Shown: in pieces, positions 45,801 through 57,148 of the stretch
Layout: each line of letters starts with the position of its first letter
Position numbering within the stretch: the stretch's first letter is position 1
Source of the DNA: Topomyia yanbarensis
Lineage: Eukaryota > Arthropoda > Insecta > Diptera > Culicidae
Direction: 5' to 3'
Assembly: GCF_030247195.1 (NCBI RefSeq)
Contig: NC_080670.1
Location: forward strand, 159,104,580-159,168,579
DNA: 64,000 nt
Made by a program: the position numbers and the translations under genes
The notes under the pieces: model-generated
The model's database searches: none
Seen by the model: only the letters and a program-made list of their open reading frames with translations
What the model was told of the DNA's origin: nothing

Positions 45801-48374
45801 CACTGGATAAAGAATTTCGTCAGCTACATTCGACTTTTGCCAGATTTGAAATATGTAATAATGAACAAGAATTATGGTAAACATTAATTTCCAATCATAA
45901 TGTAAAGGATGCTGCAATTGGAACTTTAAACTCGTTTTTCTCGAAATCAATATTTTGTCACTTAGTCCGGTCTGACTTATCACCGACCAAATATGGTCCG
46001 TACCAAATATCACAAACACCAACACCCAATAAAACCAATATCAAACACAATCAAAACATCATATAGTGGAGGTAAATTTGGACCAAGAGGATAAGGTTAT
46101 TATGGGCTTTTCGTTTGCTCGGGTTGTCAGTTATATTGTGATAGAATAACAAATGTTCACCATATTTGTCGAGATAGCGACTCCATACTCAGTTTCTCAG
46201 TTGAATCTTAACCACACAAAAATCATACTGTATATGACAGACCTGTTAGCAATTTTACTTGCGTTTGTTATTATTCTAGCTATTAGAAAATTAAATAAGA
46301 ATATTTAGTATGAATAAATCCGAGAAATTTCTAAAAAAAACGACTGTTTAACATTAGAAAATCTAAAATATGCAAGAAACCGAGAAGAAATTTCTTCTGT
46401 TGTCTTTTATGATACGGGAACAGCAACCAAGTGAATGAATTCTTGGCTGCAGTCGCCGGATGCCTCTAGGCTTATTTTATCCGGAGATGATAGTATTATC
46501 AATCTCCTATAGTGGATTCCAAGCCCTTGAAATTGTTTATTTTAATTGACCCATCTTTTCCAAAGACAACACGGTGATTGTTTGTTGGCATTCGACGAAC
46601 AATTCATTGTAATACTTTTGTTATAAGGTGTAAATAAGTTTTTGTAAATATTGTGCACATATGTGTAAATATTTGGTTTGAAATAAACCATATGAAGACA
46701 AATCTATAGAAACTTTTTTTTCTTGATCTAAATTACTATCATCAATTTCAATTAGCACACATTTTATCTGACGTTTCTTAGGATTTACCAACGAAAGCTC
46801 CGTATCCCCATCAAAGTAAAATATTCAGTAACACCTCTACAACAAATCATCTTACCTTCTGAGTTTCCTTTTTCTGGGCCAGAATCAACTCATTCAGACA
46901 GTTGAGATGCATCAAGTGTTGGCACCGTGACAATGAAACGGTCGGATTGAGGTTATTATGGCGTAACTCTTCCATGCACATCGGACATGGTTGAGCGTGG
47001 GGCCACTGCGGTGGTTCTACGACCCGTACGAAACGGGATATCATATCGCTAGCAGGATCAACACCTAAAAAATCAAATCGGATATAACTTGTTACATGCG
47101 AAATTTTTGATAAGTTTAAAATGGTTCCACCTACCAACAATCGCTCCAGGAATGTTCGGCTGTGACGAGGTAAACACATCGTCGCTGCCCATCGAACAGT
47201 TCAGCAAATCCGAAACGGATCCTAAGTTGTTACTCCTGCTACGGCTGTTACTGTCTTTGCTTTCGTGACTGAGATATGTGGATACGGTGTCAACGCTGGG
47301 CCTCCGTCCAGAATTTATACTGGACGAATCGGTCTCGATCAGTGATTCACCCCGACTGCGGGACTTACTGCGCTGCCGCTGAAATGCCATTGTTCGGCTT
47401 TTGGTCTGACCACGCAGCGATTGCTGATTGGTGCAATGTTGGAACTGTTGCTGCTGAAGCTGCTGTTGAATAGATCCAGTGTGACCGTGACCAGTGGGGT
47501 ATTCTTGTCCTGCTTGATGGTGCTGATGTTTCGTTCCGAATATGTTCAAATTGTGCAAGATCTGACGAGCGAGATTAGATGGTGTAACCGGTGCCACATC
47601 CAGTTGCTTGCTAATCTTCAATGCTTTTGTTGACCGTTTCTGCTGAGCCGAAGTGGTTGTACACAATACTGGTTGTGATTTGGATTTCACCTGTAGCTGT
47701 GAAGGAGGCGGCTTTTGTTGTTGCTGCTGTATCAGAGGATGCGGCTGATGTTGTACTGCAGAAGTCGCGTAGGAAGTTGATGGCGTCATTACTAAATGAT
47801 TGGGTTTCGGCGGAAGATTTGGTCCACCATTACTAACGACGAGATTTGTGGTGATGACCTGATGATTTGGAACTTTAACTAACGGGTAAGGCGCTTGCTG
47901 TATTCGTCGAATGCTTCGAAGTGGTCCATTCTGGTGTCGGATTTGAGTGAGATTGAGGAAATTTATCGTATACGGTAGATTGAGATGAGTCTTGGTAAGA
48001 TCAATTGTTTGATCACCTCTGGCCCAAGCTTCCTCGATCACGCACTGAACTTCCATCGTGTAGCTGTGCCAGTCATTTCCAGACGAACCACACCACTCCC
48101 ATTTGGTTCCTTTTCCAGCGGGGGAGCTTGGTTTATAAAAGTGTCTGCGAACATTGGTCACCGCGAACTCTTGATCCTCACAGCACTGTGTCATAGTACG
48201 CACATTAACATAGTACTGCTCCAACGTTGGGTCGGCATCGCTCAGCAGGACACGCGTCAGCTTTTTCCCATAAGCTCGCTCTAATTGCTGTGACACGGCA
48301 GGACTATATGGAAGCCATTTGCCACCGTGAGACTCAACCTCCCATACCACCACTGCATGGCCAGAATTCGTCAT
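39814..48374 (-). CDS. dx: Deltex, E3 ubiquitin ligase of the Notch pathway
   Basis: Deltex binds the Notch ankyrin repeats through WWE domains and ubiquitinates via RING plus a C-terminal DTC domain, steering Notch in endosomes. Minus-strand exons are 48374-47135, 47064-46856, 40320-40178 and 40114-39814; all are GT-AG and in phase, giving 630 residues. Two WWE domains lie at about 5-165 ([32 protein letters not shown]). A Gln/Pro-rich middle follows ([22 protein letters not shown]). The RING-H2 runs from C440 (CPMC, then C461-x-H463, H466, C469) to C489/C492 (CPIC) and is split by a 6.5-kb intron. The DTC domain has [46 protein letters not shown] and [13 protein letters not shown], and ends QLVHLGVTD. 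The protein is somewhat shorter than fly Deltex. No damage seen. Confidence 0.95.
41271..41329. repeat. 16-bp tandem repeat
   Basis: About three and a half imperfect units of TTAGGCATAATGGACG, in deltex intron 2. Confidence 0.7.
44329..44497. repeat. Foldback MITE (CATTCCGGAACCGG family), copy A
   Basis: Long inverted arms: ATTCTGGAACCAGTTCGGAA on the left and, in reverse complement, a matching right arm, meeting in the centre at AACCGATTCCGACTC. The same element, better preserved, is at 57875-58048. Inside deltex intron 2. Confidence 0.78.
44788..45262 (+). CDS. Unidentified open frame inside a deltex intron
   Basis: A plus-strand frame, open from a stop at about 44785, contains [54 protein letters not shown] and [15 protein letters not shown] before a likely non-coding tail (a weak donor GTAATT follows GCAAAA near 45220). 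The first ATG is at 44858. Codon use and basic/Ser-rich composition look more like coding sequence than the AT-rich intron around it. I do not recognise a family. It may be an exon of a nested gene, a fragment of a retroposed gene, or chance. Confidence 0.3.
45696..46123. repeat. MITE with CCCGAGCAAA termini, copy 2, carrying a nested insertion
   Basis: Ends CCCGAGCAAA (45696-45705) and TTTGCTCGGG (46114-46123) match the element at 716-968, as does interior ATGGTCCGTACCAAA. The extra length is explained by the insertion at 45750-45979. TT flanks both ends. Confidence 0.78.
45750..45979. repeat. Nested MITE with 20-bp perfect ends
   Basis: TAAGTCAGACCGGACTAAGT at 45750-45769 and its exact reverse complement at 45960-45979. 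It interrupts the MITE at 45696-46123. A lone end of the same type is at 26814-26833. Confidence 0.8.
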
Positions 48375-49663
48375 ACCCTCAATTTGTCAATCAATTTTGC
48401 TGATCCAAACTGATCTACTTCAACACTTGCTTACTCGATTTTGTGTGCCTTATTCTCAGATAGACAACCTATCCATCAGCTTTGGCATCGCGCACCTCAA
48501 TGATTGACTACAAGAAAATAAAGTAGATCTCATTTACAGCACAGGATGTTCAATCTGAAAATGTATCTACTTCGGCAGATCATCGGGTTCATTCAACCTA
48601 TTATTCTCTTTCAAACAGCCGGAGGAAACAACCAAATGAGAGCACTTATGAACGCGATTACCACTGTTAGCAATTAAAAACTCAAATCCACCATTTAATA
48701 ACCACCCGTCTTCCATAAATACCCTGTCTTCCCACTTGTTGATAATGCCATCGTTAGTCCACTTTTCTTATTGAAAACCACTACCACCTTCATCAAACTT
48801 TGCGCAACAATCGATCTCTATCACAAATTGAACACAAATCTATCTATTTTAGGCCCATTTGATGCGGAAAATGGCTCCAAAAATTGCAATCACATTTAGC
48901 CTACTTCTAATTGACTTCCCCGTAACCACTGGCTAGTGGCTAGTGGCAGCACAAGTGAGTCGAAAAAATCAAGATGGCGAGTCGAGATTCATTTCTCATG
49001 CACCACACACAGCAGCTTGTGCCCGCAATTATGATGCAGAACAGCAAAATTCAAACCTGCTCTGCAGTGAATGGTTTCCATCACTTCTCACTTCGCACTA
49101 CAGAGTGTTTTTCTACCATTCACTTGTTTTGTTTAATGCTCGATCGAAAGGATCACCACCGCAGCCACCCGCGCATAAATCTGAGGTTCCAGTGCACATG
49201 AAACAAACACCACGAAGCAGACTGCACTCACCATGCTTCATATCATACGACCATGAATTCAACGAGGGTATTTAAATTCGAACGAACACGTGTGTGTGTG
49301 TGTGTGTCGCTGCTCATTGCATGTGGCAGTGACGAGTGGGCAATGCATGCATGCTCTGTGTCATGAATGGAGGTAATCCTGATTCAACGGTACATACGAT
49401 CAAGTGCGCATAGCCATAATATGCTTGTGTGGATGCGACAAGCAAGTTCACCTGCGTGACTGCGTATTCCGCTACAGTACATGCACGAACGGACCCTCGA
49501 CTATGCTTTACGGGCTACATGTGGTGTAGTGTAGGAATGGAATAATGATTGCATTTGCCTTCATGCACCATCAGCTGAAAGGATGTTCAAACATAGCCGG
49601 GTGCGTTTAGTAAGGCTGTGATTTTGATACAAAATTCTTTGAATAAAAACAACCCGGGGCAAT
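48375..49663. other. Upstream region of deltex
   Basis: Should contain the deltex 5' UTR and promoter. No TATA box or clear initiator was found. Short open frames at 48943-49275 show no domain. Confidence 0.4.
49290..49307. repeat. GT microsatellite
   Basis: Nine GT units. Confidence 0.9.
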
Positions 49664-50710
49664 TTAACCGTTGTGTGTCCGACGCGGTACCCGGGTACCT
49701 TTTTAAGTTTCAATTAATTAAATTCCTACGTTTTATCTATAGCTGGAAATTGAAACTTTGTGACATCTTAGAACTTCACTAATGTGGTTTTTGTTTGAGG
49801 CGAAACTCAGTCAGTTCCTAACCCCAACTGCTGTCAAAATGTATGAACTGACAGCGGTTGGGGTTAGAACCTGACTCAGTTTCAGGTTCAAGCGAAATCG
49901 CCATAAGTCAAGCTTTTGGGTTAATAATATTGTTGATATAGTAAGGGTGGCAGTGAGGAGGGGCTCCTGAATTTTTTTACTACGTAACAGGCCGACGTGG
50001 GTACCCGGGTACCCACAAAACCAAAATGCCCGTAACTAAGTATATCCGTAACATAACGTAATATCCAACCGATTTCGATATTTTTGGCCATTTTGGATTC
50101 AGGAACTCATCCACTTTTGGACTTGGTAAAAATAAATCGAGTTACTTCATTCGATTCCCGGGAATCCGGGTTTCCAGAAGCAGGTTCCAGTGCTGGGGTA
50201 TTATTTGCGAACTTCAATGGAATACTAGCAATATAGGTATCAAAATTCTTGGAATTGCATCAGTAGGCTGTATCTCGTGGTTTTGGAACCATTTGGTGAT
50301 TTGACCCCGGAACGGACATTCCGGAGCAGGTTCCCGCGGGGCCCGTGAGTGGCCATTCCATTCCAATTCCATTTTTCAAATTGCCATAGGGTCCCGTAAC
50401 AATAAAAAACAGACTTCCGAGACAATTTGATGAGTTTTGATACTCATATTGCTAGTACATTATTAAAATTTATAAATCATATCCTAGTACTGGAACATTA
50501 CTCCGGAAAATCCGGATTACCAAAAACCAGAGCCATTATTCCGGTTCCATTGTACAGAATCAAAAAGTGGACGAGTTCCTGAATCCAAAATATCTAAAAG
50601 TGTCCAAATCGGTTAAAGGAAGCCATAGTTATGAGCATTTCAATTTGTGGGTACCCGGGTACCCTCGTTGGCCTGTTAAAGGTGTTTTTTGTTGGACACA
50701 TAACTGTTAA
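49664..50710. mobile_element. TIR element built around a GGTACCCGGGTACC palindrome
   Basis: Outer inverted ends are TTAACCGTTGTGTGTCCGAC (49664) and, in reverse complement, TTAACAGTTATGTGTCCAAC (ending 50710). Inside, a better preserved inverted pair spans 49985-50678: both ends read TAACAGGCC and then GGGTACCCGGGTACCC, followed by more than 100 bp of imperfect pairing (ATTTTGGATTCAGGAACTC on both sides). The 14-bp palindrome GGTACCCGGGTACC occurs three times, at 49686, 50000 and 50650. There is no transposase. It is either one element nested in a relative or one element with a partly duplicated end. Confidence 0.7.
49781..49914. repeat. Foldback MITE (CTGACTCAGTTTC family), copy 1
   Basis: Inverted arms: left CGAAACTCAGTCAGTTCCTA, then CCCCAACTGCTGTCA; right TGACAGCGGTTGGGG, then TCAGGTTCAAGCGAAATCGC. 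The same family is at 62960-63085 and, decayed, at 54781-54930. It interrupts the larger TIR element. Confidence 0.78.
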
Positions 50711-52019
50711 CAGATAGTGCTTCTTTTACATATGTACTACTGATTTAATAGTAGCGCTAGTATACTTTCTCCATATGAGTGCCATAAGCAACGAAACGAA
50801 ATATTTCCAAGTAGAAATCGTGTTTCATTCCATGTATTATGAACGCCTTTATAGTGTTTTCCGTTGGCAGGATCAGTTTTAAGACCATTTGATTTTCTTT
50901 TGTACTATCAATTATTCGAATAGCTACTAAGTAAGACTGGAAATGAAAAAAAAAATCAAGTTAGTGGCTACTTATGATGTACATTTGAGTAGTGGATTAA
51001 ATGGCGTAATAATATTTCGTATTCAAGAACTCGTTCTTTAATGATGAACTTTTATGGCGAAGAAAAATAAAATAAATGCTCTAAAGCAGTGTTTACGATC
51101 AACATCACATAGCTTCGAAGCCGTTAGCTTTCCAGGTTTAATATATTCGAATTTTGCAACGTAAAACATCTTCTGATAAAATAACTTCTGCCCAGATGAA
51201 TGCATTAATTCTTCAAACAATTTTAGTCTCGAAAAACTTAGTGTCTTCAGTTAAGCTTCGAGAATTTTATTACAAATCACGTGGCTGAATACATGAATGC
51301 TCTATATGTTCAAGGATTCGAAAGTGAGCCTTCAAAACAATTTATACTCCGTCTCCACAAATAGAGTTAGAATAATTTTCCGGATAAAATTTATTTGATT
51401 TTTATCCTTCTCGCCGGAGAAGGTGATAATATTTTAATTTCGTGAAAACCAATAAAAGCGTCAATACATTTAATTTAAGAAAAGAAAACGATAAACTTGT
51501 TTTTTCGTGTTTTGGAATAGCGACAGCAAGGCAGCGGCGCAAAAAGGATACCGTGATAAACTCATTCGCTCATTCTCCGGCGGTTTTATTTATCCGAAAA
51601 AATAACACGTTGTATTTATCTGGAGAAGTTGTGTAAGTGCAAATAACTTTTCGTGTGAAAATGTGGGTTTTTATTGTCCCAGTAGCAAATTATCCGGACG
51701 CATTTACTCATATGAGCGATAAATACAGTGGTAATATTGAAGAAAACTGGATTTAAGAATATTTTTGTTAATATCGTAATATCGAAATCTCTATATGCTA
51801 CAGCTTTCATATCTTCAATAAAGATGTTTTAAATGAAATTCCCAACAACTTTGCTGAAGACACCAAGTCTCTTACTACTTTTTTGAAGAGTTGATTTTCC
51901 ATGATTATTTCAAGGAGGATTTATCACTAAAATGATTATATCAGAAGATGTTTTTTATGTTGGGAAACTTGTTACTAGACTTTCACTTAAATACCTTACT
52001 TACCAATCAGTCTAAGGCC
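50711..52019. other. No clear feature; one old repeat phrase
   Basis: AT-rich. AACTTTGCTGAAGACACCAA near 51851 matches the phrase near 17603. No genes seen. Confidence 0.4.
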
Positions 52020-53224
52020 ATGTTGTCATTTGCTGTATCAAGAGGTCATCTGCAGTTCACTTTGTCCATGGCTGTTTGTCGCCTCGCAGGGTACGAAGAC
52101 TCCCCTGGTCTCCTTCATCTTGGCCGATCTCTCCTCCTTGTAGTTGGCGGATTAGTTTCTAAAACCATTTTTACCGAGTTTTTACTCTCATGTACTATGT
52201 CTGACTCACGGGTGAATGACCAATTGGTTAAAGCCCCAATAAACAAAAAAATACTATGTCTGACGCATTTGTGACCAGTTCAATGCGCTTTGTTTCAACC
52301 GTCAGTCGGATGTACGTCCCAACCATAGTCTCAAGAGTTCTTTCCGAGTTTCAAAAGGCCTCTAAAGTATCTCTCAATGGCGCTCATGTCGCTGAAGACG
52401 AGCTTCACATTCTGCCGCGGGCTCCAAATGTGCGTAAAATGCATCTTTCTTGTTCCGGGGTCTCGCTTCGTGAGGGCAGTGATGGTTGACGCACACAGAA
52501 AAAAAATATTGGTAAAAATAAAAGCTTTTCACTCTTAGCAAAAAACAACCAACGCATACTCTTAGTTTGACAATAAAATTATTATTGCTATTACTTTTAT
52601 TCATTAAATTAAAAGGAAAACTTTTATTTTGATTATTATTCTTCATTAATTTAAAAGTTTTACTTTCAACCCAATAGTAGGCGTTGGTTGTTTTTTGCTA
52701 AGAGCGGAACACTTTTACTTTTACCAATATTTTTTTTCTGTGCGATGCTGTTTTTGAAGAAAAGGCATTTGATCCACACACATCCTTTCGCTGATCATCT
52801 GCTACTTGATTACGAGTTGGCGCATCTTGTCCAGCACTTCAAAGGTGATTCCCAACTCGTTTGTAATGCGTTGCTCTAGTAGAATGTAACTGCATATTCT
52901 GTCCTGCCAAGCAGTTCCTATACAATGCTACGGCTTCGAAGTTGCGAGTGCGAGCTTATCTTGTAGGATTCGTTCGAATCCAGGGAAGCAAAGTGAATTG
53001 AAGTTCGATGTACCAAGCATACAATTGTAGGCCTTTTTTCGTTGCGCTTTGGCCGATTGTTCCGATCCGATCCGCCTTTTCTTCCTGCTTCTTCGTAACG
53101 TGGAGTTTTCTGGGCGGCTTGTTGAGTTTGACTCAACCTTCCGTCACGTCGGAGGACAGCCGTGCGGGGTTTCATTGCCACCTCACGTATTCAGTTCTAC
53201 GGTAGGATTATAGCGCCCATGCCC
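52020..53224 (-). mobile_element. RTE-like LINE remnant with internal deletion
   Basis: On the minus strand, 53224-52760 matches the 5' LINE piece at 15772-16100. After a MITE (52494-52742), 52490-52420 reads KKDAFYAHLE, like the endonuclease of RTE elements, and 52320-52250 reads GTYIRLTVETKRIELVTNAS, corresponding to ETYIRLKAEVRRIEL in the RT copy at 24496-25440. The part to about 52020 may be the C-terminal tail. Most of the endonuclease and RT is missing. Confidence 0.7.
52494..52742. repeat. MITE with about 65-bp inverted ends
   Basis: The left end CACAGAAAAAAAATATTGGT continues AAAAATAAAAGCTTTTCACTC and TAGCAAAAAACAACCAACGC; the right end is its reverse complement with few changes. The AT-rich centre has no coding capacity. 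Inserted in the LINE remnant. Confidence 0.88.
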
Positions 53225-53232
53225 ACTCGCGG

Positions 53233-53495
53233 TCGTCAAATGGTGAACACTGGAAAGTATTCACCATTTGACGACCAACCTTCGAAACTGATGGTTTGAC
53301 GAACTGATTTGACGACCAACCTTCGAAACTGAACCTACTCATTTCGCTTCTACTGCAGAAGACGGTAGTATTCAGTCGATGCCGGCCTACAAATTAAATG
53401 TCATCAATAGACGCGCAGAGAAGCAGGAGATAGGAGCTTGTGAACACTGGAAAGTATTCACCAATTGACGACCAACCTTCGAAACTGATGGTTTC
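53233..53495. repeat. Local repeat, three copies of a 22-bp unit
   Basis: TGACGACCAACCTTCGAAAC occurs near 53269, 53310 and 53466; the first and third are preceded by GTGAACACTGGAAAGTATTC. GAACACTGGAAAGTATTCACC forms a weak palindrome. Confidence 0.75.
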
Positions 53496-53751
53496 GATAT
53501 AATGTGGCCTAAGAATATTTTTCAACATATGTTCCACTCTAAAAGTGTATATTCTTTGATTTCATAACATTTTATAAAAGCAAGTTATCTATGAAGTTAT
53601 GAAAGGTATTCTTTATTATTTTTTCTCATTTGTTGAGTGGAATGGTAACTGCTGAACTGTTTGTTTCTAAACTTTCAATATTTTATCAAATTTACATTAT
53701 ATTGAAGTATTTTCGAAAAATCAACGATTTTAGACAAACACCCCCCAAGGC

Positions 53752-53772
53752 AAATTTCTGGCTACGTCACTG
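53752..53772 (-). repeat. Solitary hAT-type terminus
   Basis: In reverse complement, CAGTGACGTAGCCAGAAATT followed by a G-run, one base different from the terminus at 15621. No partner end or transposase nearby. Confidence 0.5.
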
Positions 53773-53869
53773 ATCCCAAGAGTTGCGCCGAGTGGATGTT
53801 TCATCGATATGATTGATGCAAATTAAATAAGGCATTCCTAAGCGTATTATCATCAGCTTCCGTTCAATT

Positions 53870-54560
53870 ACTGGATTTATTGACACCCGCTTCCGCGAAA
53901 TTACTATGTGACCAACTTAGGTGTCGCTTTGGATACACAACTTTTATTCAGACAACACTACGAATCAATAATAAGGGCTATGTGCATACCCAGGGCAGAC
54001 TCCCATGTGGCAGTTCTGTAACCAGACGGCATACTATGGTAAACCATGCGCCAAAACAACAAAAGAAAACTCCTCTATTACAACCAACACCACTAAACAG
54101 CCTTCGACATCTGCTGATACACTATAAACAGCCGTCCAAAAAATAAACGCCGGACAAATTAATATTCCATGGTATCCCCAAACCAATAGTTAACATACCT
54201 AGGGAATAAGAAAATAAGAAAGAAGGCAGCTACACCAAAGTTACTCGAAGACATAAAAAGTACCAAACATTTAGCAGCGAAAATCAGAGCTACTCTAGTG
54301 TCGACGACACGAACGCAAACACGAGTGAGGGAGATGGCGGAAGGCATGGTCAACAAGCGACAGTGGGTAAACCTGACCATTGCTCATCACCAAGAAAGAA
54401 AATTTAATACTAGAAGCATAAAGCAGTGCGCCCAGAATAGTTTGCAGAAATAATATTTGATTTTTTGTCTGTTATTTTCCATGAATTGTAATTTATTATT
54501 TACCTTTATTGTATTATTTCCAAAAAAGGCGAATGACCCTTGGGGTTAAAACATTAAAAA
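53870..54560 (+). mobile_element. LINE ORF1 zinc-knuckle and 3' UTR remnant
   Basis: The plus strand reads WQFCNQTAYYGKPCAKT, a decayed CX2CX4HX4C zinc knuckle of the Jockey-type ORF1, followed by Thr/Ser-rich residues and a stop at about 54126. Downstream AATGACCCTTGGGGTTAAAA followed by an A-rich stretch near 54530-54565 looks like the 3' end of such an element. Cysteine and histidine losses mark it as dead. Confidence 0.55.
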
Positions 54561-54780
54561 ATGAACAACAAGAAAAACCAATAGACAACTCGGATTTGAA
54601 TTCCCTGACTATCCCAGGTTTCACAAGGTTTTGAGAAAAAAAATTCCAGTTTCAAAAAGAAAGAAAATTTCATCCAAAACATTATTTTTTCTGTGTTTCT
54701 TGTTTACTAACTCTGAGTGAGTCACATTGTTATTTTTATATGTTGTAACGACATGCGAAAAAATGAAACGATAATAATTA

Positions 54781-54930
54781 ATGTCGTTGTTGCTTGAAGT
54801 GAAACTGGGTCAGGTATGACCAAATACAAATACAAATTTGTATTTGTTATAACCCCATCAGATGCTATCAAAATGTTGGAACTGACAGCAATTTGGATGG
54901 CAACCTGACTCTTCTACGTTTGGAGATTTC
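54781..54930. repeat. Foldback MITE (CTGACTCAGTTTC family), decayed copy
   Basis: Shares GCTTGAAGTGAAACTGGGTC, AACCCCATC and CCTGACTC with the copies at 49781 and 62960, and has a short palindromic insertion AATACAAATTTGTATT. Confidence 0.6.
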
Positions 54931-55042
54931 TGTTCCAGTAAAACGAACAGAAAGCAGACGATTTCAGCAATAAAGGGCAGCGTTACAAAAAGAAATCATG
55001 TAAGCGATACAAAAATCGTGGGAAGATTTTGTAATTAAGATT

Positions 55043-55354
55043 TTGGCGAGTAACACAACGAATGCACTATGGCGTACAGTGAATACTCTGTGTGGTAATC
55101 GGCAGCGAAGCACTGTAGTACTCAAGCGAGCTAACAACTTTACGGACAGTCCGGAAACGGAACAGCAAGCATATTTATTTGGCATATTTATGTGTCTCGG
55201 AATCGGCAATTTACTATTGTCCGAGACAGATGGAAATCGAACAAGTTGCGATACACGATTTAAGAGGCCTTGTAGTCTCGTGATAGCGGTATTAGCGGTG
55301 CGATCAGTTCATCGAAAAGGCACTCTCTGCTGGATACGTCCTGATGAAAGATAA
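55043..55354 (+). CDS. Unidentified open frame, 103 aa
   Basis: MASNTTNALWRTVNTLCGN opens a frame with ordinary composition and no membrane segment or known motif. A further open stretch after a frameshift (KIKAFEISCDVYLLRGHPV, near 55360-55470) hints at a longer decayed reading frame. This may be a piece of an old mobile element or pseudogene. I cannot name it. Confidence 0.25.
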   Translation: MASNTTNALWRTVNTLCGNRQRSTVVLKRANNFTDSPETEQQAYLFGIFMCLGIGNLLLSETDGNRTSCDTRFKRPCSLVIAVLAVRSVHRKGTLCWIRPDER

Positions 55355-56213
55355 GAGAAGATTAAAGCTTTTGAAATCAGCTGTGATGTCTATCTGCTGC
55401 GGGGACACCCAGTAAACGAAAAGGCTGCTAAGCGGGTTAAATTTGATACTGGCGATCAGTAGGATATTGAAACCACAGAGAACAGACGTCCATCTTCAGC
55501 ATTCAACTTGTGTAAAATCTCTAACGGTTTCGAAGGTAGTTGAGATATCCAAACCAGGTGCGGTAATGTCGTCGTGTTTTTTGTGGCTGAGTTCGACAGA
55601 ATTGACAGCGGTTATTCCTCTACCCAGTCAAACTAGTCCGGAACCGGTTCCGGAATGGATTTGACGGATAGTTGGGATAGGTTGGTGTGGCGGCGCTAGT
55701 GTTTATCGTATATTAATTCAAATGTTTACACACGTTTTTTAAATATTTTTTGTTGGATCATGGATATTTGTTCTCTGTGTTGAAACTATGCTATAAAATA
55801 CTAGCCGTAACTTGCTGTTTACTGTAAAAGTGGTGCGGGCAGGGTCTCATCGACAAGCACATTGTGCTAACTTAGAAGCGAATCATTTGCAGATAGTTTG
55901 TGAATCGTTCCTAACTTCATCATTCAAAAATATTGTTGAGGGCAGACTGGTTTCTTTCCACTGGTTTCTTTTTATTGGCGAATCTCCCAAATGATTCACG
56001 AATTGACTAAAACCAACGTTGAGTTTTTCGTTTATAGTTTGAAACACAAAAACTTTTAAGGTTTCTAAAATCGTGATTGTGTCTGAAATAATGAACTCCC
56101 AGCGCCAATATGCTAGAACCGTAATGTTGCTCTTTTTGCTGTTTTAAGCTGACGCAGCTCTGTCTGCCAGGGAGATTAGTCAGTTTGTCGATTATTTACC
56201 TTGGGGACATGAC

Positions 56214-56508
56214 CACAGACTAACAGACATAACACTATGAGGGAATTCCCTCAAAAAACATCGATCCGACAATTTTCCCAGAACACTAGCTCCACCTTTT
56301 ATTCACAGTCCCAAACACTCATTTACCGCTGGGTTACCCCTCAGGTTTGGGAACAATTTTTCACTAGTGGTCTATCCTCCATATGCTTGTTCATATGTCA
56401 GTGGCGCCATAATTTCAAATGTGGCCACAGTCCCAACTACAAATATATTTAAAATGACCGTTAAAGCGGGCGAAGCTTTGTTTTTGAGTGTTATGTCTGT
56501 TAGTCTGT
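56214..56508. repeat. hAT-type MITE with 8-bp target duplication
   Basis: Ends ACAGACTAACAGACATAACA (from 56215) and TGTTATGTCTGTTAGTCTGT (to 56508). GACATGAC lies directly on both sides (56206-56213 and 56509-56516), an 8-bp duplication typical of hAT insertion. No transposase. Confidence 0.85.
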
Positions 56509-56866
56509 GACATGACGATCAATGAGGTAGCTCAATATTGCTTGTGGCACTAAGAAAAGGGATTCTTACCGCACTGCGCACTTACCATTCTTCCATTAAA
56601 TTTTTCTCATAGATCGGTTAGTTCGACTGGTCTGTCTATGAAAGTACCATCTCTATCACTTGAAATACATGTTTTTTGACAGCTCGCAGTTTTGATATCA
56701 CTCGCACTTTAAACGTGCGGAGTCCAGGTTGGTGGGAAGTGCGCAATATATAGCAGAATGTTTCAGTGGCCGAATTCACATTATCTTTGCTTAGCATAGA
56801 ATCCCAGTTAATGCTTTGTACAATGCTCAAAATGCTGCAATAGTCGGCCGCTTGTATAATTATAAC

Positions 56867-57132
56867 ACAATTCTCGACAAACATGTCAAATGGTGCTAAG
56901 TGCAAATGAAAGCCTCTCTTTGTTTACTTTCTCTTGCGATTATTACGGCGTCATCTTAGAACTTTTCAATATTGTTTCAGGATATATCGAAAAACTCCGA
57001 TTTCGACTAGCTTATTCTGCTAAGAGTTGAGTAACAAACGTATAAACTGCCGAGTTATTAGCGAAAGAGAAAATAAACAAAGAGAAACTGGCATTTGCAC
57101 TTAGGGCCATTTGACATGTTGGCTAGAATTGT
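56867..57132. repeat. Foldback MITE, copy 2
   Basis: The arms match each other: left ACATGTCAAATGGTGCTAAG, right (reverse complement) ACATGTCAAATGGCCCTAAG, extending outward to ACAATTCT and inward to CTCTCTTTGTTTACTTTCTC. The inner part matches copy 1 at 111-371. Confidence 0.82.
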
Positions 57133-57148
57133 TCGTGGCCTCAAAACC

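Noticed and set aside
47276..48284. Plus-strand frames antisense to deltex exon 1
   Set aside because: Products of the Gln/Pro-rich codon composition of deltex read in reverse.
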